From: Sulfuricurvum sp. IAE1
GTDB taxonomy: Bacteria; Campylobacterota; Campylobacteria; Campylobacterales; Sulfurimonadaceae
Reading direction: 5' to 3'
NCBI GenBank assembly: GCA_945867285.1
Contig: CAMBHX010000025.1
Location: 1 to 15,990 of the forward strand
DNA: 15,990 nt
Shown piece by piece: positions 5,861-13,328 of this stretch. Both the position numbers and the translations under genes were made by a program. A model generated the notes under the pieces. The model was not told the origin of the DNA. It saw only the letters and a list, made by a program, of their open reading frames with translations, and made no database searches. The stretch's first letter is position 1. Every line of letters begins with the position of its first letter.

Positions 5861-8461
5861 ATGCAACAGCCGCAAACTATTTATTTCAAAGATTATACCC
5901 CCAGTGATTTTACGATTACTCATTGTAAGTTAGAGTTTATTATTGACAGTGGTTCAACTCGTGTTGATAATGTCATGACTATCAAGCGACAAAATCCTGA
6001 TGCCAAAGAGTTATGGCTTGATGGAGAGATGATGGAGTTGGAGCTTGTATGGGTGGACGATGAACTGCTTGATGAGAGTAGATATCATCTCACTGAGTCT
6101 TCGTTGATGCTTAGTGTGGAGCGTGATGAGGTGGCGGTGCGTATCATCACGCGCATTTATCCTGATGACAATACAGCGCTTGAGGGGCTATATCGCTCTA
6201 GTGGTATTTGGTGTACCCAAAATGAGCCTGAAGGGTTCCGTCGTATTACCTACTTTATCGACCGCCCGGATGTGATGAGCACGTTTACGACTAAAATCAT
6301 CGCTAATGCTATCATGGCTCCCGTATTGTTGGGCAATGGAAATCTCAAGGGGACAGCAACGCTGGAAAATGGAAAACATATGGCGCTGTGGGAAGATCCG
6401 ATTCCAAAACCATGTTATTTGTTTGCGCTAGTAGCAGGAGATTTGGGGAGCATCCACGATACGTTTACCACCATGAGCGGGAAAAAAGTAGCACTGAGCA
6501 TTTATTGTGATCGTGGAAACGAAGATAAGTGTCATCATGCAATGAGGTCGTTGAAAAAAGCGATGATGTGGGATGAAGAGCTTTATGGTAGAGAATATGA
6601 CCTAGAAATTTACAATATTGTCGCTGTGGATAGTTTTAATATGGGTGCGATGGAAAATAAGGGATTAAATGTTTTTAACTCTGCATATGTTTTAGCTGAT
6701 GAAACAACTGCCACAGATACAGATTTTATGGGGATTGAGAGTGTCATAGCTCATGAGTATTTTCACAACTGGACGGGAAATCGTATCACGTGTCGCAATT
6801 GGTTTGAACTCACACTCAAAGAGGGGCTAACTGTCTTTAGGGATCAATGTTTTAGTGCGGATATGAATTCACAGCTTATACAGCGTATTGATGATGTGAC
6901 ATCTCTTCGTGAGAGACAGTTTCTCGAAGATGCTGGCCCTACGGCACATCCTATAAAGCCTGAGAGCTATATTGAAATCAACAATTTTTATACAGCAACG
7001 ATTTATGAAAAAGGGGCGGAAGTAATCCGAATGCTTCACACAGTGTTGGGAGAGGAAAAATTTAGACTCGCGATGAATACTTATTTTGAGACGTTTGATG
7101 GGCAAGCGGTGGGAACCGAAGAGTTTTTGTGGGCGATGCAGACCCAAAGTCCGATTGATTTGACGCAGTTTAAACGGTGGTATAGCCAAGAGCGCACCCC
7201 AATACTCAAAATTTCCAGTGTGTATGATGAGGTGGCACAAACGTTGACCCTTGCTGTATTACAACATATTCCTAAAAATGTTGGGCACCAAGAACAATTA
7301 CCCTATGCTTTTCCATTGGCCTTGGGGTTGGTTGATAGTAGTGGTATGGATATGGCGCTTAATAGTGCTAATGCTACCATGATACATGAGGGTGTGTTGT
7401 GGATAGAAGATGCGGCGAGTGTCTTGGTGTTTGATGGAGTTGTTGCACGGCCTAGATTATCGCTCAATCGACACTTTGCGGCTCCGGTCAAAATCGACTG
7501 TGATGAACTTGATTATCCATTTTTAATGGCACATGATCGTGATGGGTTTGTACGCTATGAAGCATCACAAGTGTTTGCGATGGAGACGTTGGAGGCCGTG
7601 ATGGAGGGTGGACCGATAAATAGTGCTTTTGTTGATGCCTATGGGAAAATCTTAGCGGACGGATCGTTGGAACCTATGTTTAAAGCACAATTATTGGCAT
7701 TGCCGACTATTAACACGATGATGCAGCGGCAAGAGGTCTTGGATGTTGACGCTATTGTGACTGCGTTGGAGAAGTTGAAAAAAGAATTGGCAACCATTCA
7801 TGAGACACTATTACTCCAAGAATTCCAACGTTGTAGCAATCCGAAAAATAGTAGTATCGATGGTGAGAGTATGGGTGAACGTGCTTTGACCAATCGTGTT
7901 GTCACAGCGTTGGCATGCTTGGGAACTCGCGAGATAGAGGAACTAATTGTAGGCTATTATTATGAGAGTCTCTCTATGAGCAGTCGTTTAGTGGCGCTGG
8001 ATGCACTGGAAAATTACTTCCCTACGGCGGCATCAAAAGCTTTGGATGATTTTTATGCTCAACACTCCAGCCAAACGCTTGTGATGAATAAGTATTTGGC
8101 ACTTTTAGCATCATCGCAGACGCAGGGAGTTTTACAAAAAGTTATTGTCTTACAAGAAGATGCTGTTTTTGATATTCATGTCCCCAATCTGGTACGCTCG
8201 TTGTACGGTTCATTTTCTCGTAACCATAAAGCCTTTCATCAATTTAGCGGAGAGGGATATGTATTTATGGCAGATAAGATTCTCCAGATGGATGCACTCA
8301 ACCCTCAGATTGCGTCAGGATTGTGTGGCGCATTTAAAAGTTATGGCAAGTTATGTCCTATACAAAAATCTAAAATGGCCATTGAGTTGGAGCGAGTCAA
8401 AAATCATAAGGGATTGTCCAATAATGTGTATGAAATCGTGAGTAAAATTTTGGAGTTTTAG
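5861..8461 (+). CDS. pepN: aminopeptidase N (M1 family zinc metallopeptidase)
   Basis: 866 residues from the ATG at 5861. A longer frame opens at 5816, but the N-terminus MQQPQTIYFKDYTPSDF lines up with E. coli PepN (MTQQPQAKY...), and a -10-like TATAAC at 5819-5824 lies inside the extension. With this start GAMEN is at 262-266 and the zinc motif HEYFH at 298-302 with E321 as third ligand, within one residue of the E. coli numbering. It removes N-terminal residues from peptides in the cytoplasm during protein turnover. The order is the N-terminal beta domain, the thermolysin-like catalytic domain (about 190-440), a beta-sandwich, and a C-terminal helical domain. All catalytic residues are present. 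It follows the tRNA and appears to be transcribed alone. Confidence 0.96.
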   Translation: MQQPQTIYFKDYTPSDFTITHCKLEFIIDSGSTRVDNVMTIKRQNPDAKELWLDGEMMELELVWVDDELLDESRYHLTESSLMLSVERDEVAVRIITRIYPDDNTALEGLYRSSGIWCTQNEPEGFRRITYFIDRPDVMSTFTTKIIANAIMAPVLLGNGNLKGTATLENGKHMALWEDPIPKPCYLFALVAGDLGSIHDTFTTMSGKKVALSIYCDRGNEDKCHHAMRSLKKAMMWDEELYGREYDLEIYNIVAVDSFNMGAMENKGLNVFNSAYVLADETTATDTDFMGIESVIAHEYFHNWTGNRITCRNWFELTLKEGLTVFRDQCFSADMNSQLIQRIDDVTSLRERQFLEDAGPTAHPIKPESYIEINNFYTATIYEKGAEVIRMLHTVLGEEKFRLAMNTYFETFDGQAVGTEEFLWAMQTQSPIDLTQFKRWYSQERTPILKISSVYDEVAQTLTLAVLQHIPKNVGHQEQLPYAFPLALGLVDSSGMDMALNSANATMIHEGVLWIEDAASVLVFDGVVARPRLSLNRHFAAPVKIDCDELDYPFLMAHDRDGFVRYEASQVFAMETLEAVMEGGPINSAFVDAYGKILADGSLEPMFKAQLLALPTINTMMQRQEVLDVDAIVTALEKLKKELATIHETLLLQEFQRCSNPKNSSIDGESMGERALTNRVVTALACLGTREIEELIVGYYYESLSMSSRLVALDALENYFPTAASKALDDFYAQHSSQTLVMNKYLALLASSQTQGVLQKVIVLQEDAVFDIHVPNLVRSLYGSFSRNHKAFHQFSGEGYVFMADKILQMDALNPQIASGLCGAFKSYGKLCPIQKSKMAIELERVKNHKGLSNNVYEIVSKILEF

Positions 8462-8491
8462 GGGTGATTTGTTCGAATAGGTAATAGAGCG

Positions 8492-8509
8492 CTTTTGTGT
8501 GTACAAAAG
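8492..8509 (+). terminator. possible weak terminator hairpin after pepN
   Basis: CTTTTGT-GTGT-ACAAAAG is a perfect 7-bp stem 31 bases past the pepN stop. A T-rich stretch (CCGTTTTCTTTT) follows only after about 8 more bases, so it is not a textbook intrinsic terminator; the stem is AT-rich. It is the only candidate between pepN and sqr. Confidence 0.3.
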
Positions 8510-8594
8510 TAACACCGTTTTCTTTTATTAATATCATTAGTATAGATAATAAGCCTAGGTTTAAGGATGTGGTAAAAATTTGATAATTTTGGAT

Positions 8595-8631
8595 TATAAT
8601 CGGTATTAGCAAAACTTTGCTAAAGAAGGAG
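8595..8631 (+). promoter_or_regulatory. sqr promoter -10, leader palindrome and ribosome binding site
   Basis: TATAAT at 8595-8600 is followed by a perfect 18-bp inverted repeat TTAGCAAAACTTTGCTAA at 8606-8623 (stem of 8, two-base centre), and then AAGGAG at 8626-8631, five bases before the ATG. The predicted transcript start falls at the first bases of the palindrome, so the mRNA would begin with a hairpin abutting the ribosome binding site. It could be an operator (for a repressor occupying the start site) or a 5' stabilising stem. The -35 region is weak. Confidence 0.55.
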
Positions 8632-8636
8632 AAGAT

Positions 8637-10106
8637 ATGGCACGATTAGTGGTTTTAGGCGGTGGTGTGGCAGGTCATACGGCAGCAACATTCGCAGCAG
8701 ATTGGTTAAGCAAAGAACATGAGGTGGTTGTGGTAACTCCCAATGCTAAATGGAACTGGATTCCTTCTAATATTTGGGTTGGTGTTGGTGAAATGACCAA
8801 GGAAGAAGTCACTTTTGATCTTGATCCCGTGTACAAAAAAGCAGGTATTACCTATAAACAGGCAAAAGCTGTTAGTATCAATCCAGCCGGAAGTGCTACA
8901 ACCGATAAACCTTTTGTGACATTTGAATACACTGGCCAGGGTAAAATCGGTCAAATTGAAGATATGACATATGATTATCTCATCAATGCTACAGGACCAA
9001 AATTGAATTTTGGAGCCACTCCTGGATTGGGTGAGGGATCACAGCTGGGTGAGCACACTGTGTCTGTTTGTACAGCAGATCACGCTGAGCATGCAGCACA
9101 TGAACTCACAAAAATCATGGACAAAATGCGCAAGGGTGAACGTCAAAAGATCCTCATAGGTACAGGTCATGGGATGTGTACATGTCAGGGTGCAGCGTTT
9201 GAATATATTTTCAATGTAGAGCATGAGATTCGCAAAGCAGGTCTCCGTGATATGGCAGACATCAAATGGATTTCCAATGAATCATTTATGGGTGATTTTG
9301 GGATGGGTGGATTGCATATGAAAGTTGGCGGCTATGTCGTCAGTAGCCGTATCTTTACGGAATCATTGTTTGCAGAGCGTGGTGTTGATTATATTACAGG
9401 CGCACATACCAGCAAAGTTGAAAAAGGTCGTATCGAATATGAGCTTTTGGATGGCACCTATGGCGAGGAGACTTTTGATTTCTCGATGCTCATACCTCCA
9501 TTTGCGGGAGTAGGGCTCAAAGCGTATGATAAAGAGGGGAATGATATTACAGATACAATATTTGCACCAAATGGTTTTATGAAAGTTGACGCTGATTATG
9601 CACCAAAAGCATATGAAGAGTGGAAAGCGACTGATTGGCCTCGCACGTATCAAAATCCAACGTTTAAAAATTTGTTTGCTGCAGGAATTGCATTTGCTCC
9701 TCCTCATATTATCTCTCGACCTGCCAAGTCAGTGAATGGTACTGTTATCAATCCGACTCCTCCACGTACGGGAATGCCTAGTGGAATTATTGGTAAAGCA
9801 GTTGCTCATAGCGTCTGTGATCTGATTAAAAATGGTCCTGATGCTCATTTGCATGAGGCATCGATGGCGGAAATGGGTGCTGCTTGTGTTGCATCAGCGG
9901 GTAAAGGATGGTTTGATGGGCAAGCTGCTGCAATGACAGTGTATCCTGTTGTTCCTGATTATGAAAAATACCCAGGTACTGGTCGTGATAGTGATTATAC
10001 GTTTGGGGAAATAGGGCTTGCAGGGCATTGGATTAAACATATTTTGCACTTTTTGTTTATCTATAAAGCAAAATTGAAACCGTTTTGGAAAGTCATTCCA
10101 GAATAA
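8637..10106 (+). CDS. sqr: sulfide:quinone oxidoreductase, long (possibly type IV) form
   Basis: 489 residues. A membrane-bound flavoprotein that oxidises sulfide to sulfur/polysulfide and reduces the quinone pool. Seen: FAD-binding GGGVAGH (8-14) after a beta strand; a second dinucleotide-type motif ILIGTGHGMC (172-181); candidate redox cysteines C145 (VSVCTADHA), C181/C183 (GMCTCQG) and C417 (GAACVASAGKG), matching the three-Cys layout of SQRs; and a C-terminal amphipathic helix (about 462-480) likely anchoring it to the membrane. It is longer than the 420-430-residue type I enzymes, and the placing in type IV is by length and feel, not by alignment. A flavocytochrome c sulfide dehydrogenase FAD subunit is less likely: no signal peptide. 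A clear AAGGAG and palindrome precede it. Confidence 0.85.
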   Translation: MARLVVLGGGVAGHTAATFAADWLSKEHEVVVVTPNAKWNWIPSNIWVGVGEMTKEEVTFDLDPVYKKAGITYKQAKAVSINPAGSATTDKPFVTFEYTGQGKIGQIEDMTYDYLINATGPKLNFGATPGLGEGSQLGEHTVSVCTADHAEHAAHELTKIMDKMRKGERQKILIGTGHGMCTCQGAAFEYIFNVEHEIRKAGLRDMADIKWISNESFMGDFGMGGLHMKVGGYVVSSRIFTESLFAERGVDYITGAHTSKVEKGRIEYELLDGTYGEETFDFSMLIPPFAGVGLKAYDKEGNDITDTIFAPNGFMKVDADYAPKAYEEWKATDWPRTYQNPTFKNLFAAGIAFAPPHIISRPAKSVNGTVINPTPPRTGMPSGIIGKAVAHSVCDLIKNGPDAHLHEASMAEMGAACVASAGKGWFDGQAAAMTVYPVVPDYEKYPGTGRDSDYTFGEIGLAGHWIKHILHFLFIYKAKLKPFWKVIPE

Positions 10107-10122
10107 AAAAACTGATATTGCG

Positions 10123-10209
10123 CACTAAAACGAATTCATCCGTTGGAGTGGCAAGGACTGAAGTTCTTTGCAATCCCCTAAAGCTACAAAAGCTATGCTT
10201 TTGAGAATT
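10123..10209 (-). repeat. 87-bp structured dispersed repeat, copy B
   Basis: Reverse complement of copy A (3406-3492), with 81 of 87 positions identical. It starts 16 bases past the sqr stop, again with the CACTAAAACG arm nearest to the upstream gene. The hairpins are partly decayed: CACTAAAACG-N8-CGTTGGAGTG has two mismatches, and AAGGACT-GA-AGTTCTT has one, while AAAAGC-ATA-GCTTTT on the minus strand is perfect here and imperfect in copy A. It separates sqr from the small gene at 10252. Confidence 0.85.
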
Positions 10210-10251
10210 TTAGAGGTAAATTTAAAAAAAAACTATTTTAAGGACATAATT

Positions 10252-10419
10252 ATGGCAGTAAAACCTGAAGAATTCAATTTCGCACGAAATGAAAAGTTTA
10301 ATCTCTCAATGATCCCAGGATCTACGGCACGTTTTTTACGAACGTGTAAAATATGGCAGTTCATCCGTTTTGTCATTATTAATATCAAGATGATCATTGT
10401 AGTAGGAAAAAGCCACTAA
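10252..10419 (+). CDS. small basic membrane-associated protein downstream of sqr
   Basis: 55 residues from the ATG at 10252, backed by AAGGA at 10240-10244; a longer frame from 10168 begins inside the 87-bp repeat and is rejected. Soluble charged N-terminus (VKPEEFNFARNEKF), then an R/K-containing hydrophobic stretch at about 33-51 (CKIWQFIRFVIINIKMIIVV) and a GKSH end. The mix of I/V/F with spaced R and K suggests an amphipathic or single membrane-inserted helix. It is in the same direction as sqr, with the repeat between. I do not recognise a family. A role as small partner of the membrane-bound quinone reductase is a guess from position. The good start signal and length argue it is real. 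Confidence 0.6.
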   Translation: MAVKPEEFNFARNEKFNLSMIPGSTARFLRTCKIWQFIRFVIINIKMIIVVGKSH

Positions 10420-10479
10420 ACGTCCCAACTTTTTGTTTTTTAGTATACAATAAGGGATCAATTTAGGTGAGGTGATGCT

Positions 10480-12402
10480 ATGGATTTCCCCAACTTTATC
10501 CAGCTTTATGATGCAAAAGAAGCACTCGCTAGTATCAAAGATGAGATACTCCAAGAATGGGTATCTCAAAAACAGTGCGCTTCTATTTTAGGAGCACATG
10601 GTATTAATCCTCAATTATTCAAAGATAAATATGCCGCTCAAGTATTTGATTACTTTATGGGTGTTGTTGCGGGCGATGTAGAACTGGGGCAATGTCCTGT
10701 GATGAAAGAGTTTATTGAATATCTCAAAAATCAAGAAATTCGCTCAGATGAGCTTTTTTTGTTATGCACCTATTTCAAACGTTCGATGGTTAATAGTACT
10801 TATACACTTGAGATTAATTCCCAAGGACTTTTTGAGTCAATTAGTTATTTATTTGATATGAATTTTGCCGGAGTACTTACGCTTTACACTGATACAATCT
10901 ATCAAAAAGAGCAGGAAGCTATCGAAGCTAATGTCGCCAAAGAATATTTTCTCTCCAATATGTCCCATGAAATACGTACACCACTCAACGCAATTTTAGG
11001 ATTTGTCCATTTGCTTAAAGAAGAGAATTTAGGTGAAAAAGTGGAGAAATATCTTGATATAATTGGGCAAAGTGGTGAAAATCTTCTTCATATTATCAAT
11101 GACATTTTAGATTTTAGCAAACTTCGTAGTGGGGAGTTTGTGATTGAGCCCCATTTGTTTAATGTTCATGATGAAATGAGCAATGCTTTAGAGCTTTTTG
11201 TTCCGAGTGCTCAGCTTAAATCAATTACCATCAACTACTCGATTAGTGAGCAAATTCCTCAGTTTATTATTGCTGACTCCTTTCGTATTCAACAAATTGT
11301 AGGTAATTTGTTGAGTAATGCTATCAAATTCACCCCTCCTAACCGTTCTATTGATGTGAAAATAGAGATTGCCAAAGAAGTGCCAGCAATTGTAATTTCA
11401 GTGCGTGATTATGGGGTGGGGATTTCTGTTGATGATCAAGCGCGTATTTTTAATCCTTTTCGCCAAACGGCCCAAGGTGCAAAACTTGGTGGTAGCGGAT
11501 TGGGATTATCGATTTGCAAACAACTCGCTAAACAAATGGGGGGAGAAATAACATTAGAGTCTCAAATAGGTTGGGGAAGCTTGTTTGAGGTGGTCTTACC
11601 TATTGAACTGAGTGATGAGAATGTACATACGCCAAAAAGAAATAAAAATGACACAGTATTGTTTGAGGGAAGAGTGTTAGTGGCAGAGGACAATGAAGCT
11701 AATCAGGAGTTGATTCGGATGACATTGGAGCGTTATGGGCTGAAAGTCACAGTAGTGGGGGACGGTTCAGAAGCTTTTGAACATGTCAAGGAGCATCATT
11801 ACGACTTGGTTTTGATGGATGAACAAATGCCTATTATGAACGGCAGTGATGCAGTTGAGAAAATCCGTAGTTTTGAGCATGATAATGCTTTAGGCGCTAT
11901 TGGGATTGTAGCATTAAGTGCCAATGTTATCAAGGGTGCACGTGAAAAAGCACTGGAGTGTGGATATAATGCTTTTATGGGTAAGCCTTTTGATATGGAT
12001 GAACTGGAAGCTATTTTAGATCAGTATTTTCCAAAAAAAACAATTTTAGATAGTCTTATTGTTCCGTCAGATGAGCCTTTATCAAGTATTCAGCAATTAC
12101 AACAAACTTTGATGCTGGAACCTGAGCAAATCAGAAGTTTGTTAGATTTATTTCATGCCAATATGATAAATCAGATGAAAGAACTAAAAACGTCCATTAA
12201 GAATCGAGATTTTACTTCAATTGCGCGTATTTCTCATATGATAAAAGGATCAAGTTCTAATTTCAGGTTTTCTAAGCTATTTAGACTTATTAGTAGTATG
12301 GAAGATGGCGCATTGCATCATCCTTTAGAGTTTGATTTTGAGGAACAATGGAGTGCATTTGAATGTGAATATGCGAAGCTCCCATTATCACAGGAGCTGT
12401 AG
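10480..12402 (+). CDS. cytosolic hybrid histidine kinase (HisKA-HATPase-REC-HPt)
   Basis: 640 residues, no membrane span or signal peptide. Order: an all-helical N-terminal sensory region (about 1-140, unfamiliar, with GQCPVM at 70-75); a HisKA dimerisation domain with H163 in NMSHEIRTPLN; an HATPase_c domain with N276/N280, DYGVGI (310-315) and GGSGLGLSI (337-345); a receiver domain (about 398-516) with acidic pocket E403-D404, D447, S480 and K502; and an HPt domain with H586 in ISHMIKGSSS. All phosphotransfer residues are present, so it can carry a full H-D-H relay. It converges on the response regulator with a 7-base gap between stops. AGGTGAGGTGAT supplies the ribosome binding site. The signal sensed is unknown; likely intracellular. 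Confidence 0.93.
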   Translation: MDFPNFIQLYDAKEALASIKDEILQEWVSQKQCASILGAHGINPQLFKDKYAAQVFDYFMGVVAGDVELGQCPVMKEFIEYLKNQEIRSDELFLLCTYFKRSMVNSTYTLEINSQGLFESISYLFDMNFAGVLTLYTDTIYQKEQEAIEANVAKEYFLSNMSHEIRTPLNAILGFVHLLKEENLGEKVEKYLDIIGQSGENLLHIINDILDFSKLRSGEFVIEPHLFNVHDEMSNALELFVPSAQLKSITINYSISEQIPQFIIADSFRIQQIVGNLLSNAIKFTPPNRSIDVKIEIAKEVPAIVISVRDYGVGISVDDQARIFNPFRQTAQGAKLGGSGLGLSICKQLAKQMGGEITLESQIGWGSLFEVVLPIELSDENVHTPKRNKNDTVLFEGRVLVAEDNEANQELIRMTLERYGLKVTVVGDGSEAFEHVKEHHYDLVLMDEQMPIMNGSDAVEKIRSFEHDNALGAIGIVALSANVIKGAREKALECGYNAFMGKPFDMDELEAILDQYFPKKTILDSLIVPSDEPLSSIQQLQQTLMLEPEQIRSLLDLFHANMINQMKELKTSIKNRDFTSIARISHMIKGSSSNFRFSKLFRLISSMEDGALHHPLEFDFEEQWSAFECEYAKLPLSQEL

Positions 12403-12409
12403 TTCCCAT

Positions 12410-13159
12410 CTACTCTTCTAAATAATATCCGATTCCTGAGGCATTTTTAATAACATCAGTGGGGAGTTTACTACGTAGTCTCCAGACGAGGGTACGGACA
12501 CTGTTATCGCTTGCCCCTTCTTCTCCCCAAACATAATTTGTAGCTTGTGTAAAATCTACTACGCTGCCTAACTGTGCAACGAGTAAGTGGATAAAAGCAT
12601 TTTCTTTTTTGGTGAGTTTGATTTTCTGGTCTTTGTAAAATGTTTCACCCATTGAAATATCATGACGATACCCATCGCCAAACTCTACAGCAGGTTCAGT
12701 TGAGAGTTTCTTGGCATAAAGTAGCTTTTCTAAATGTTCTTTGTTGGTTTGCAAAGTTGCAGTTGTGTTGGATCGTTTTTGTTCTTCGGTGAAGCGATAG
12801 AGTGCCATTTGTATAGTTGTGTGTAGATTGGTAGGGTCAAAAGGTTTTACAATGTACCCAAATGGTTCCGTCTGTTTAGCTTTGGTGAGTATTTCAGTAT
12901 CTGAGTGTGCTGTGAGAAAAATAAACGGCCTGGGCATTTTTTCACGAATAAAACGGGCGACTTCAATTCCTCCATCGTGACGCTTGAGCCCGATGTCGAT
13001 TAAGACAATATCAGGATTGTAGATTTTTATTTTGTTTTGAGCACTGAGCTCCTCATTAGCCAACGAAAGAACTTCATAGCCAAAATTTTCCAGTGACATT
13101 TTGAGATTTAAGGCAGTAACGTCGTCGTCTTCGATAATAAGGACTTTGGTAGCTTGCAT
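12410..13159 (-). CDS. OmpR-type response regulator
   Basis: 249 residues. Receiver domain (about 5-120) with acidic pocket E10/D11/D12, phosphoacceptor D55 (VLIDIGLK), T83 (FLTAH) and K105 (YIVKPF); a helical linker (about 121-150); and a C-terminal winged helix (about 165-247) with KLTKKENAFIHLL and SVRTLVWRLRSKLP as recognition helix, then GIGYYLEE. It most likely binds DNA as a dimer on direct repeats. Convergent with the hybrid kinase (tail to tail) and divergent from the adhesin gene, so the adhesin control region lies at its own 5' end. It could be the relay's final acceptor. The start has an AAAGAG upstream and fits the family N-terminus. Confidence 0.92.
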   Translation of the reverse strand: MQATKVLIIEDDDVTALNLKMSLENFGYEVLSLANEELSAQNKIKIYNPDIVLIDIGLKRHDGGIEVARFIREKMPRPFIFLTAHSDTEILTKAKQTEPFGYIVKPFDPTNLHTTIQMALYRFTEEQKRSNTTATLQTNKEHLEKLLYAKKLSTEPAVEFGDGYRHDISMGETFYKDQKIKLTKKENAFIHLLVAQLGSVVDFTQATNYVWGEEGASDNSVRTLVWRLRSKLPTDVIKNASGIGYYLEE

Positions 13160-13203
13160 AATAACTCTTTTATAGGTAGTGTGGCTTTTTTATTTCATTG
13201 TTG

Positions 13204-13273
13204 ACAATTGTATCGTATTTTTATCACATTTTTTATCACATTGTTCTCAATTAGTACCTAAGTACAATTGTAT
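13204..13273 (+). promoter_or_regulatory. candidate operator between the response regulator and adhesin genes
   Basis: TTTTTATCACAT is repeated perfectly in tandem (13218-13229 and 13230-13241, period 12 bp). Two copies of ACAATTGTAT (containing the palindrome ACAATTGT) frame it at 13204-13213 and 13264-13273, exactly 60 bp apart. OmpR/PhoB-type regulators bind tandem direct repeats about one helical turn apart, so the neighbouring regulator is a natural candidate. The right-hand box overlaps the adhesin -35. Confidence 0.55.
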
Positions 13274-13322
13274 TTCATAGTATAATATTCTATAATACAC
13301 TGAGAAAGTCAACATATAAGGA
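13268..13322 (+). promoter_or_regulatory. adhesin gene promoter and ribosome binding site
   Basis: TTGTAT (-35, 13268-13273), a 17-base spacer, and TATAAT (-10, 13291-13296); a second TATAAT lies at 13281-13286. Transcription would begin near 13303. AAGGA at 13318-13322 is six bases before the ATG at 13329. Confidence 0.65.
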
Positions 13323-13328
13323 TTTGAT

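Noticed and set aside
10168..10251. Longer start for the small gene behind sqr
   Set aside because: The extension is translated from the 87-bp repeat, and a well-placed AAGGA precedes the internal ATG at 10252.
12377..12398. Inverted repeat AGCTCC/GGAGCT near the convergent stops of the kinase and regulator, considered as a bidirectional terminator
   Set aside because: The stem is only 6 bp with a 10-base loop, lies within the kinase coding sequence and has no T-tract on either side.
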